Positions 24,590 through 30,763 of a stretch of DNA of 30,763 nucleotides are shown one piece after another. A program made the translations under genes and the position numbers. The notes under the pieces are model-generated. The model made no database searches and was not told the DNA's origin. It saw nothing but the letters and a program-made list of their open reading frames with translations. Every line of letters starts with the position of its first letter. Position 1 is the first letter of the stretch. The DNA is from JAGXSE01 sp040757295 (GTDB lineage Bacteria; Bacillota; PH28-bin88), in contig JBFLXH010000032.1 of assembly GCA_040757295.1 (NCBI GenBank), positions 1 through 30,763 on the forward strand, in the 5' to 3' direction.

Positions 24590-24719
24590 TACAAAGAACC
24601 TCCTATCAGGGTAGTCTTAATTATTAGTCACCAATAAAAGGGCGATTATACACAACTCGCGGAATGAAACAAAGGGAGGCGGCAAACAATAGTCATAACC
24701 AACAGGAGGAGGTGTAGAC

Positions 24720-24899
24720 TTGTATAAATTACGCAGGGTTAACGCTAAAAACGGCTTGAAAAAGCGGAATATGGAACAGGCAGGAGAATTATCTCCCCGC
24801 CAGCCGACCAGGATTGGCGGCTATGGTCAGGGAACCAAACAACTGGAAAAGGCCTTTGGCAGCCCTCGGCCCGATTATGAGCTCTATCCGGGAGAGTAA
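24720..24899 (+). CDS. Small basic protein of unknown function, probably spore-related
   Basis: 59 residues from TTG 24720, with AGGAGGAGG (24704-24712) 7 bases before the start and a strong terminator right after the stop. These signals, not homology, support it. Composition: a basic N-terminal third (YKLRRVNAKNGLKKRN), then GELSPRQPTRIGGYGQGTK and an acidic end (PDYELYPGE). Glycine, lysine and glutamine richness with lack of cysteine recalls small spore-core proteins. Divergent from gpr. No known family recognised. Confidence 0.65.
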   Translation: MYKLRRVNAKNGLKKRNMEQAGELSPRQPTRIGGYGQGTKQLEKAFGSPRPDYELYPGE

Positions 24900-24921
24900 T
24901 AATTTATAGTAAATTGTCAGA

Positions 24922-24957
24922 AACAACCCAGGCGCGTTCTGGGTTGTTCATTTTTTT
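24922..24957 (+). terminator. Terminator after the 59-residue gene
   Basis: AACAACCCAG at 24922-24931 pairs with CTGGGTTGTT at 24939-24948, with a 7-base loop, followed by seven T residues to 24957. Confidence 0.9.
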
Positions 24958-25022
24958 CGGCCCATTACCATGGGATAAAAAATGACCGCTTCACTCCAGT
25001 CAATTTAAGCCGGGAAAAAAAG

Positions 25023-25052
25023 AAACCGCAAGGTTTTGTCTTGCGGTTTTAG
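25023..25052 (+). terminator. Second terminator-like hairpin
   Basis: AAACCGCAAG at 25023-25032 pairs with CTTGCGGTTT at 25040-25049, followed by a short T-run. A third hairpin, GCCGGCAG/CTGCCGGC (25057-25064 with 25072-25079), comes straight after. No gene ends between this and the previous terminator. Confidence 0.7.
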
Positions 25053-25109
25053 TCTTGCCGGCAGTGGTTAGCTGCCGGCTAGGGAGAGGAGAAACCGGAG
25101 GAAGAGCTC

Positions 25110-25202
25110 ATGGGGGAGGGTTATTTTGGAAATAACCACAAAGCTCTTCATGAATCGCTTCACACCCATATTATGAACTCTGGCGCTTTTGCTTATACCT
25201 GA
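25110..25202 (+). CDS. Possible 30-residue microprotein
   Basis: ATG 25110 is 8 bases after a GGAGG site (25097-25101) and opens a 30-codon frame with the sequence MGEGYFGNNHKALHESLHTH followed by ten residues ending in AFAYT. It is histidine-rich and matches no family I know. Support is the ribosome binding site alone; it could be chance. No promoter was recognised upstream, and a terminator-like hairpin precedes it. The rest of 24900-25300 holds only hairpins and the rsmD promoter. Confidence 0.3.
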   Translation: MGEGYFGNNHKALHESLHTHIMNSGAFAYT

Positions 25203-25281
25203 CCCGGAAACCTCAATAAAAAATTTTACTGGCTGTTTTCTTTGCTAAAAAACGGGGAAACTATGGAAAATTTACGGGTTG

Positions 25282-25290
25282 TGCTATAAT
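25282..25290 (+). promoter_or_regulatory. Extended -10 promoter for rsmD
   Basis: TGCTATAAT at 25282-25290 is a perfect extended -10. No good -35 box lies 17 bases upstream. It is 38 bases before the rsmD ATG. Confidence 0.55.
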
Positions 25291-25328
25291 AAACATGATT
25301 GTCCAACAATTGCTGGTTAGGTGATGTT

Positions 25329-25919
25329 ATGCGGGTGATTGCCGGGACTGCCCGGGGCTTCAGACTGACCGCCCCCAGGGGTATGGCTACCAGGCCGACG
25401 GCAGACCGGGTGAAGGAGGCTGTTTTTAACATTTTGGCTCCCCGGGTGCCGGAGGCCGGTTTTTTGGATCTGTTTGCCGGTACTGGGGCCATGGGGATCG
25501 AGGCATTAAGCCGGGGCGCTGCTTTCGCTGTTTTTGTTGAATTGGCAGGGCTGGCGGTAAAGACCCTTCACCAGAACCTGCAGCATACCAGACTGGCTGA
25601 ACGGGCCAGGGTGTTGAACATGGATGGAATGAAGGCTTTACACCTTTTAGCGGCTGATAATGTCTCTTTTGATCTGGCCTATATTGACCCCCCGTACCGG
25701 CAGGGGATAGCCTTTAAGGCTTTGGCCGGTGTGGGCGAAAAAAGACTGCTGGTTCCGGGGGGACTGGCGCTGGCGGAGGTTGACCGCCGAGAAGAGCTGC
25801 CGGAAGAGGTGGGGCCCCTGCAAAAAATTCGGGTGGCAGCCTACGGCGATACCGCCGTTCATATTTACCAGATGGTTGAAGATGGAACAAAGGACTCTGA
25901 CAGGACGCCTGACAATTAA
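25329..25919 (+). CDS. rsmD: 16S rRNA (guanine-966-N2) methyltransferase RsmD
   Basis: Methylates G966 of 16S rRNA in the small subunit. 196 residues from ATG 25329; the upstream TTG 25299 is less likely because the family begins MRVIAGTARG. Motifs: RPTADRVKEAVFNIL, the AdoMet-binding LDLFAGTGAMGIEALSRGA and the catalytic DPPY in AYIDPPYRQG. In many Firmicutes coaD follows directly; here a coiled-coil gene follows after 12 bases. Confidence 0.94.
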   Translation: MRVIAGTARGFRLTAPRGMATRPTADRVKEAVFNILAPRVPEAGFLDLFAGTGAMGIEALSRGAAFAVFVELAGLAVKTLHQNLQHTRLAERARVLNMDGMKALHLLAADNVSFDLAYIDPPYRQGIAFKALAGVGEKRLLVPGGLALAEVDRREELPEEVGPLQKIRVAAYGDTAVHIYQMVEDGTKDSDRTPDN

Positions 25920-25931
25920 GGGGGAGATGTA

Positions 25932-26411
25932 GTGGACATTCTTGAAATCCTGGAAGAGATGGAAGAGATGGTGGAGGGAGGATCCCGGATACCATTAACC
26001 GGCAAAGTGCTCCTGGATGGAGAACACATCTTGGACTGCCTGGACCGGATCCGCAGCGCCATACCGGAGGAAATCCGCCAGGCCAGGTGGGTGACCAGAG
26101 AGCGGGAAAGGATTTTGAAAGAGGCTCGGGATGAGGCCGAACGGATGATCAAAGAGGCCAGAAATCATATTGACCGCATGGCGGCCGAGAGTGAAGTGGC
26201 TAAAAAGGCCCAGGTTCGTTCCCAGGAAATAATTGCACAGGCCCAGGAAGCTGCCCAGGAACTGCGGGCCGGGGCTGCGGGGTACGCCGACGATGTATTG
26301 GCCAAGCTAGAAGCTTACCTGGAAAAGAACCTGCAGACCATCCGGGAGGGGCGGCAGCAGTTGCGCCATCCCCCAAAAAAACCGGCCGAACCGGCTAAGG
26401 CCACCAAGTGA
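25932..26411 (+). CDS. Coiled-coil protein of unknown function
   Basis: 159 residues from GTG 25932 with AAGGGGGAG upstream. The middle (about residues 60-140) is one long charged heptad region, e.g. RILKEARDEAERMIKEARNH and QEIIAQAQEAAQEL, similar in texture to ATP synthase b subunits and DivIVA proteins. The end is PPKKPAEPAKATK, a basic/proline tail. There is no membrane helix, so it is not a b subunit. Automated pipelines often call such genes ATPase, which I consider unsupported. Probably co-transcribed with rsmD; convergent with ylbJ. Confidence 0.75.
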   Translation: MDILEILEEMEEMVEGGSRIPLTGKVLLDGEHILDCLDRIRSAIPEEIRQARWVTRERERILKEARDEAERMIKEARNHIDRMAAESEVAKKAQVRSQEIIAQAQEAAQELRAGAAGYADDVLAKLEAYLEKNLQTIREGRQQLRHPPKKPAEPAKATK

Positions 26412-26431
26412 ACAGGCGGAACTGTTGCCAG

Positions 26432-27649
26432 TTATTTATTCCCACAGCAGCGGGCCAGGACTTTTATGATTAGCCACCCTGCCAAGCCCAGGGAAAGGAG
26501 CAGGGCCAGGGAAAGCCCCATTAACTGGATGCCGGCCAGAGCGCTGGTCCAGACTGGCAAACTCGAACTGGCCGGGAGGCTGACCTTACTGCTTAAGGCC
26601 AGGACCACAGGCTGGGCATGAGTTCCCAGGAGGACCTGGGACAGGGCTGCGGCCAGGAGGCCGTGGGCAATCCTGGTTTTTACAAAGGTTTTCATCCCCA
26701 GGTCTGTCCCGGCGATCATGCTGGCTACCTGGCCGTGGACCGAAAGGCCGCTCCATCCTAGGATGAGGCTAACAGCCAGGACTTTTAGATTGAGGGGTGC
26801 GGTTGCTTCTGCCACCATTTTGGCGCCCATGGTCATTTCCACCAGGCCGCCGGCGGTGGCAGTGACTAATTGTCGCGGAAAGCCGAGCAGTTTCAAGGCT
26901 GGAGAAAGGAACCAGGCGATTACCGCCAGGATGCCCGTTAGGATGCAGGCCTGGATGATGACTGAAAAAAGAATAATATAACCGCCGATGAGAAAAAGAG
27001 TTTGCAGCGACTTTTTTATTGCCTCCGTGAGTAGGTGCCCGATGGGCCTGTGATTGGCAGCCTGGGCTAGAACCATCGCCTGGAAGGCGCAGGATAAGAG
27101 ACGGTGCCCGGCCGGCTTTGGTGAGCATTGGCCGTCTTGCCTCCTTGCGAGCCTGCCCAGGGCTACCCCCAGGGTGAGGTTAGCCAGATAATGGCTGCCC
27201 GCAATTACCACCCCCAGGGAGGGGTCCTCCAGCATCCCCACAGCGACGGCCACCAGCATGAACAGGGGGCTGGCGTTGTTGGTGAAGGATAATATCCTTT
27301 CACCTTCAGACTTGGTACATAACCCCTCTAAACGCATTTTTGCGGTCAGGGCCGCTCCGATGGGGGCGCCTGATGTGTAGCCTACTGCCATAATAAAAGC
27401 CGCCCGGCCCGGTACCCTGAACAAGGGCCGCATCAGCGGTTCCAGGAGGACCCCCAGGAAATCCACCACCCCGAAACCTGTGAGGATTTCAGAAAGAATA
27501 AAGAAGGGCAAGAGGGCCGGGAGCACAACTGTCCACCAAGCGTTTAATCCCCGGAGGGAGGCGGCAAAAATATCTTTGGGATAAAGTACAATGACAGTCA
27601 ACATTCCAAGGGCCAGCAGGGGCCAAATCAAGGTTTTAAAACTTTTCAT
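26432..27649 (-). CDS. ylbJ: Sporulation integral membrane protein YlbJ
   Basis: Nucleoside-recognition (Gate) domain membrane protein needed for spore cortex formation in Bacillus. About 405 residues from ATG 27649; a longer reading to 27721 adds a polar stretch without a good site. Several hydrophobic helices are visible, with the family-typical GYTSGAPIGAALTAKM and SFTNNASPLF segments in the first half and GGLVEMTMGAKMV and GWSGLSVHGQVASM in the second. In Bacillus the gene also follows the rsmD-coaD pair. Orientation is opposite to its neighbours here. Confidence 0.9.
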   Translation of the reverse strand: MKSFKTLIWPLLALGMLTVIVLYPKDIFAASLRGLNAWWTVVLPALLPFFILSEILTGFGVVDFLGVLLEPLMRPLFRVPGRAAFIMAVGYTSGAPIGAALTAKMRLEGLCTKSEGERILSFTNNASPLFMLVAVAVGMLEDPSLGVVIAGSHYLANLTLGVALGRLARRQDGQCSPKPAGHRLLSCAFQAMVLAQAANHRPIGHLLTEAIKKSLQTLFLIGGYIILFSVIIQACILTGILAVIAWFLSPALKLLGFPRQLVTATAGGLVEMTMGAKMVAEATAPLNLKVLAVSLILGWSGLSVHGQVASMIAGTDLGMKTFVKTRIAHGLLAAALSQVLLGTHAQPVVLALSSKVSLPASSSLPVWTSALAGIQLMGLSLALLLSLGLAGWLIIKVLARCCGNK

Positions 27650-27754
27650 TATCCTAACCTCAATTAGTGATTTTCCTGGCTCCAGAGCAAATATATTTGT
27701 TACTGGAGGTTTATAGAACAAACAGTCAGGATGGGAATAAACGGGGGTGGCGCG

Positions 27755-28558
27755 ATGGGTCCTGTTGTCGGTCTGGCTTTGGGGGCAGGGGCAGCAAAAG
27801 GTTTAGCCCATTTGGGGGTCCTGCAGGTTTTGGAAGAGGCCGGCGTGCCGGTGCACTTAGTGGCCGGTTCCAGTATTGGCAGTGTTTTTGGCGCCCTTTA
27901 CGCTATGGGGAGCGATTTGAAGATGCTGGAAAAGGTAGCCTCTGAGTTGAAACATGGTTTCCTTGTGGATGTCTGTGTGCCCCGCTGCGGTCTCTTGAAG
28001 GGAGGCAAGGTAGAGTCCTTTTTCCGCCTGATTACTAAGGAGATGACCTTTGATCAGTTAAAGATTCCTTTATATGCAGTCGCTGTGGATGTGGAGGCAG
28101 GGGAAAAGGTGGTGATTTCTGAAGGGTCTGTGGCGGAAGCCTTACGGGCCAGCACAGCTATTCCCGGTATTTTCCAGCCGAAAGAGTGGCGGGGCCGCAA
28201 GCTGGTGGATGGGGCGGTGCTGGACAGGGTGCCGGTTCAGGTGGCCAAGGACAAGGGGGCTGAGATGGTAATTGCGGTGGATGTTAAATTCGGCGGTTCT
28301 AACTGCATTCATAAGGTGAATACTATTTTTGAGATTATCCTGCAGTCCATTGAATTGATGGACAGGGAGTTAATGAAGTACCGGCTGGAGGAGGCCGATA
28401 TTGTGATCAGGCCTGATGTCAGCCATATCAGTCAGGCGGCTTTTCACCGGGCCGCTGAATGCATCCAAATTGGCAGGGAAGCAGCCCTGCAGAGTTTACC
28501 TTCAATCCGGGAGAGGCTGGATTTCCTAAACCAACATAAAACGGCGGCAGAAGCATAA
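27755..28558 (+). CDS. Patatin-like phospholipase (YlbK-like)
   Basis: Predicted Ser-Asp dyad lipid acyl hydrolase. The oxyanion-type loop GLALGAGAAKGLAHLG comes first, the nucleophile is in GSSIGS, and the catalytic Asp in VDGAVLDRVPV. About 267 residues from ATG 27755, which has GGGGGTGG upstream; ATG 27731 would add eight residues (MGINGGGA) but lacks a clear site. It is beside ylbJ as in Bacillus, but the two genes diverge here. Substrate unknown. Confidence 0.88.
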   Translation: MGPVVGLALGAGAAKGLAHLGVLQVLEEAGVPVHLVAGSSIGSVFGALYAMGSDLKMLEKVASELKHGFLVDVCVPRCGLLKGGKVESFFRLITKEMTFDQLKIPLYAVAVDVEAGEKVVISEGSVAEALRASTAIPGIFQPKEWRGRKLVDGAVLDRVPVQVAKDKGAEMVIAVDVKFGGSNCIHKVNTIFEIILQSIELMDRELMKYRLEEADIVIRPDVSHISQAAFHRAAECIQIGREAALQSLPSIRERLDFLNQHKTAAEA

Positions 28559-28601
28559 AATTAAGCATTAATCCTATCAGTCATCGAGGAGGCCAATAAT
28601 T

Positions 28602-29801
28602 ATGAAGGTACTTGTATTAAACTGCGGCAGTTCTTCGGTCAAATACCAGTTGTTCGAGATGCAGGATGAAAGGGTCTTAGCCAAAGGCCTGGTGGAGCGG
28701 ATTGGCCTGCCAGGGGCTTTAATCACCCATCGCCCTGCTGATAGGGACAAGCATGTGGTCACAACGGATATTCCTGACCATAAGGCAGCTATAAAACTTG
28801 TTTTTGCAGCCCTGACCGAACCGGCTCACGGGGTGGTGGGGGATGTGTCAGAAATCCAGGCCATTGGCCACCGGGTGGCTCACGGCGGGGATATTTTCCC
28901 CGAGTCTGCTTTGGTAGACGCCAAAAGCAAAGAAGGCATCCGGAAGCTGATCGAGCTGGCCCCCCTGCATAACCCAGCTAATTTATTGGGAATTGAATCC
29001 TGTGAAGAATTGATCCCGGGTATTCGTCAGGTTGCCGTATTTGACACCTCTTTCCATCAGACAATGCCGGAAAAGGCCTTTATTTACAGCCTACCCTACG
29101 AGTATTATCCTAAATACTCCATTCGCCGTTATGGTTTCCACGGGACATCCCACAAGTATGTGGCGGAAAGGGCGGCAGCCATGCTGAACCGGCCGCTGGC
29201 TGAACTAAAAATTATCACTTGCCACCTTGGTAATGGCGCCAGTATTGCTGCCATCGCCGGCGGTAAGTCAGTGGATACAAGTATGGGCTTTACCCCCCTG
29301 GAAGGACTAGCCATGGGCACCCGCTGTGGTGATATTGACCCGGCCATAGTCACTTTCCTAATGGAAAAAGAAGGCTGGACGCCGGCTGAGGCAAACAACG
29401 TCTTGAACAAGAAAAGTGGTGTCCTGGGGATTTCAGGAGTTAGCAGCGATTTTCGCGACCTGGAAGAAGCGGCGGAAAAGGGGATTCAACGAGCCCGTCT
29501 GGCTTTGGATGTTTTTGTTTATAGGGTTAAAAAATACATTGGAGCTTATGCCACGGCCTTAAACGGCCTGGATGCTCTGGTGTTTACCGCCGGGCTGGGA
29601 GAAAACTCTTCCTTGATCCGGCAGGCTGTTTGCGAGGGACTGGACTACTTGCAGATGTGGATTGATCCGGAAAAGAACCAAGTCCGGGGGAAAGAAGCGG
29701 ATGTATCTACCGACGCTTCCCGGGGCAGAATTCTGGTTATTCCCACCAATGAGGAACTGGTGATCGCCCGGGACACCGCAAAACTGGTTGCCGGTGCTTA
29801 A
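28602..29801 (+). CDS. ackA: Acetate kinase
   Basis: Interconverts acetate + ATP and acetyl phosphate + ADP; in anaerobes it makes ATP. Motifs: VLNCGSSSVKYQLF, GHRVAHGG, YGFHGTSHKYV and ITCHLGNGASIAAI, later TAGLGENSS. At 399 residues it is full length. ATG 28602 follows CGAGGAGG. No pta lies in the window. No clear terminator was seen between it and the transposase remnants. Confidence 0.97.
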   Translation: MKVLVLNCGSSSVKYQLFEMQDERVLAKGLVERIGLPGALITHRPADRDKHVVTTDIPDHKAAIKLVFAALTEPAHGVVGDVSEIQAIGHRVAHGGDIFPESALVDAKSKEGIRKLIELAPLHNPANLLGIESCEELIPGIRQVAVFDTSFHQTMPEKAFIYSLPYEYYPKYSIRRYGFHGTSHKYVAERAAAMLNRPLAELKIITCHLGNGASIAAIAGGKSVDTSMGFTPLEGLAMGTRCGDIDPAIVTFLMEKEGWTPAEANNVLNKKSGVLGISGVSSDFRDLEEAAEKGIQRARLALDVFVYRVKKYIGAYATALNGLDALVFTAGLGENSSLIRQAVCEGLDYLQMWIDPEKNQVRGKEADVSTDASRGRILVIPTNEELVIARDTAKLVAGA

Positions 29802-29915
29802 ACAGGTCCACGTCAAAGTCGAAAGAAATGAAGAACCTTTGAAACCTTCGTGAGTACCAGGAATAATTTTATAGCCTTGCAGGTAGAGGCAAGAAAGTGA
29901 TTCAGTGCTGACGCA

Positions 29916-30479
29916 TTAACAATAAGGACCTTGAGGCGCTTGGATTATTTGCAGGTTGTAAAAAAATTTTATTGCAAATAGGACTGGACAGGTACGAGCC
30001 AATCTGGTTCTTACGTATCGAGCGATATGTATGGTTTTCTTGTATTTGTTAGCTTGTACCGTCTTGAGGCCAGCAAGGTGTATTCTTCTTTCTATATCTT
30101 CCCCTGCAAGAGTTACAGGCTTGATGACAACAAGACAATCGTCTTTATCTTGTTCAGAAGTATCAGGCACAGGCTTTTCATATGCGCTATCCACCATTCT
30201 AATCCAGCCATCGCCTTCCCGGACGAACAAATCATGCGCTACTTCGAGAGAGAGTGCATCTTTTATTGTCCGATGAATGTTTTGCACCAGATGAAATCCG
30301 TCTGCTACCTGTGTTTTACCCAATTTTGTAGCAGCGGCAGCATAAGCTGTCCCACGATCTCTGCTCACCATAACGGCTGACGGATATTGCTGGATGACTT
30401 TTTCCGCTATTTCGCCGGTCGCACCTTGAACGATAACAAGTACTCTGTGCGTTTCCGCATCGATGAAAACAGAACATGC
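29916..30479 (-). pseudogene. ISL3-like transposase fragment
   Basis: The minus-strand reading from about 30479 shows ACSVFIDAETHRVLVIVQGA, VSRDRGTAYAAAATKLGKTQ and VADGFHLVQNIHRTIKDAL, characteristic of the ISL3 DDE domain (first Asp in FIDAE, second in SRDRG). The N-terminal HTH/zinc part is missing because another transposase is joined at about 30480. The frame ends at 29916 before the usual C-terminal DDE region, so the gene is broken on both sides. Residues read upstream of 30479 (30480-30626) are an artefact of the other strand's gene. Confidence 0.75.
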
Positions 30480-30763
30480 CGACTGTTTCCCGATGCGGTA
30501 CAGGTATTGGATTACTACCATATGTGCGAGAACGTTTATCGTTATGCCAAATTTCTCTACCCTTCGGATGAGCAGAAAATGAATGGATGGGCGCAGCAAA
30601 TTATCGCGAAAATCGAGGCAGGACAAGTCGACGAGTTACTGGATGCGATACCGTGCACTGACGAACAAAAACTCCCGGCAGGGGTACCGAAACTGCCCAC
30701 CTACCTGTCCAATAACCGCAAGCGAATGAACTATCAGGAACTCCAACAAAAGGGGTACAAGGT
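30480..30763 (+). pseudogene. Second transposase, C-terminal part, runs off the window
   Basis: The plus frame from 30480 reads RLFPDAVQVLDYYHMCENVY, then AKFLYPSDEQKMNGWAQQII, a charged stretch, and TYLSNNRKRMNYQELQQKGY, open to the window edge. The DYYH and NNRKRMNY blocks are typical of ISKra4/UPF0236-like DDE transposases; the exact family is uncertain. It lacks any start codon and joins the ISL3-like fragment head-on at about 30480, so its 5' part is gone. It may be complete beyond the window on the 3' side. Confidence 0.65.

Noticed and set aside
24645..24650. TATAAT on the minus strand as gpr promoter
   Set aside because: No convincing -35 box at proper spacing and no sigma-F/G motif, so not listed as a separate feature.
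30027..30380. 117-codon plus-strand frame opposite the ISL3 fragment
   Set aside because: Antisense of clear ISL3 motifs; its own sequence has no recognisable domain.
1..30763. CRISPR arrays, tRNA and rRNA genes
   Set aside because: No regularly spaced repeats and no tRNA- or rRNA-like sequence were noticed by eye on either strand.

Overview
The window looks like a chromosomal segment of a Gram-positive, endospore-forming anaerobe of the Peptococcaceae / Desulfotomaculum-Pelotomaculum-Moorella kind. Gene order follows the conserved Firmicutes block priA-def-fmt-...-rsmB-rlmN-stp-prkC-rsgA-rpe-...-rpmB-yloU-yloV-recG-...-rsmD-...-ylbJ. It carries an alpha/beta-type spore DNA-binding protein, its germination protease and YlbJ. 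Ribosome binding sites are strong and purine-rich, and GTG and TTG starts are frequent. The genus is an inference; no rRNA or tRNA gene is present.

Layout. 1-12500: housekeeping genes on the plus strand: replication restart (priA), N-terminal formyl-Met handling (def, fmt), a DUF116 membrane protein, a membrane zinc peptidase with its own promoter and terminator, RNA methylation (rsmB, rlmN), the Ser/Thr phosphatase-kinase pair (stp, prkC), ribosome assembly GTPase rsgA, and rpe. 12501-13225: a gene-free, highly structured stretch holding a palindromic repeat, a densely hairpinned element (candidate non-coding RNA or small mobile element), a strong promoter, an FMN riboswitch and two terminator-like hairpins. 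13226-18060: riboflavin pathway ribD, ribE, ribBA, ribH. ribD is split from ribE by about 1.3 kb holding a decayed group II intron and an inverted-repeat-flanked hairpin element. 18132-22676: rpmB (minus) faces away from yloU-like, fakA-like and recG. 22677-25300: small spore-related genes, including an SASP gene with a good sigma-G promoter, gpr in convergent orientation, a 59-residue small gene, and a chain of terminator hairpins. 25329-29801: rsmD, a coiled-coil protein in the place where coaD is often found, ylbJ (minus), a patatin-like hydrolase and ackA. 29817-30763: two different transposase fragments joined tail to head at about 30480.

How the genes work together. The first block serves translation, ribosome maturation and Ser/Thr phosphosignalling. 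The rib genes turn GTP and ribulose 5-phosphate into riboflavin under FMN control; rpe, just upstream, makes and uses ribulose 5-phosphate. The SASP and GPR genes are a substrate-protease pair for spore DNA protection and germination.

Most interesting signals: (1) a palindromic repeat family (two close copies and one diverged) carrying a DnaA-box sequence in the loop; (2) the 12575-12861 structured element abutting the promoter of the FMN riboswitch; (3) the group II intron relic with an internally deleted reverse transcriptase but a well-formed domain V, inside the rib cluster. No clearly new protein system was found; the novelty, if any, is in the non-coding elements.
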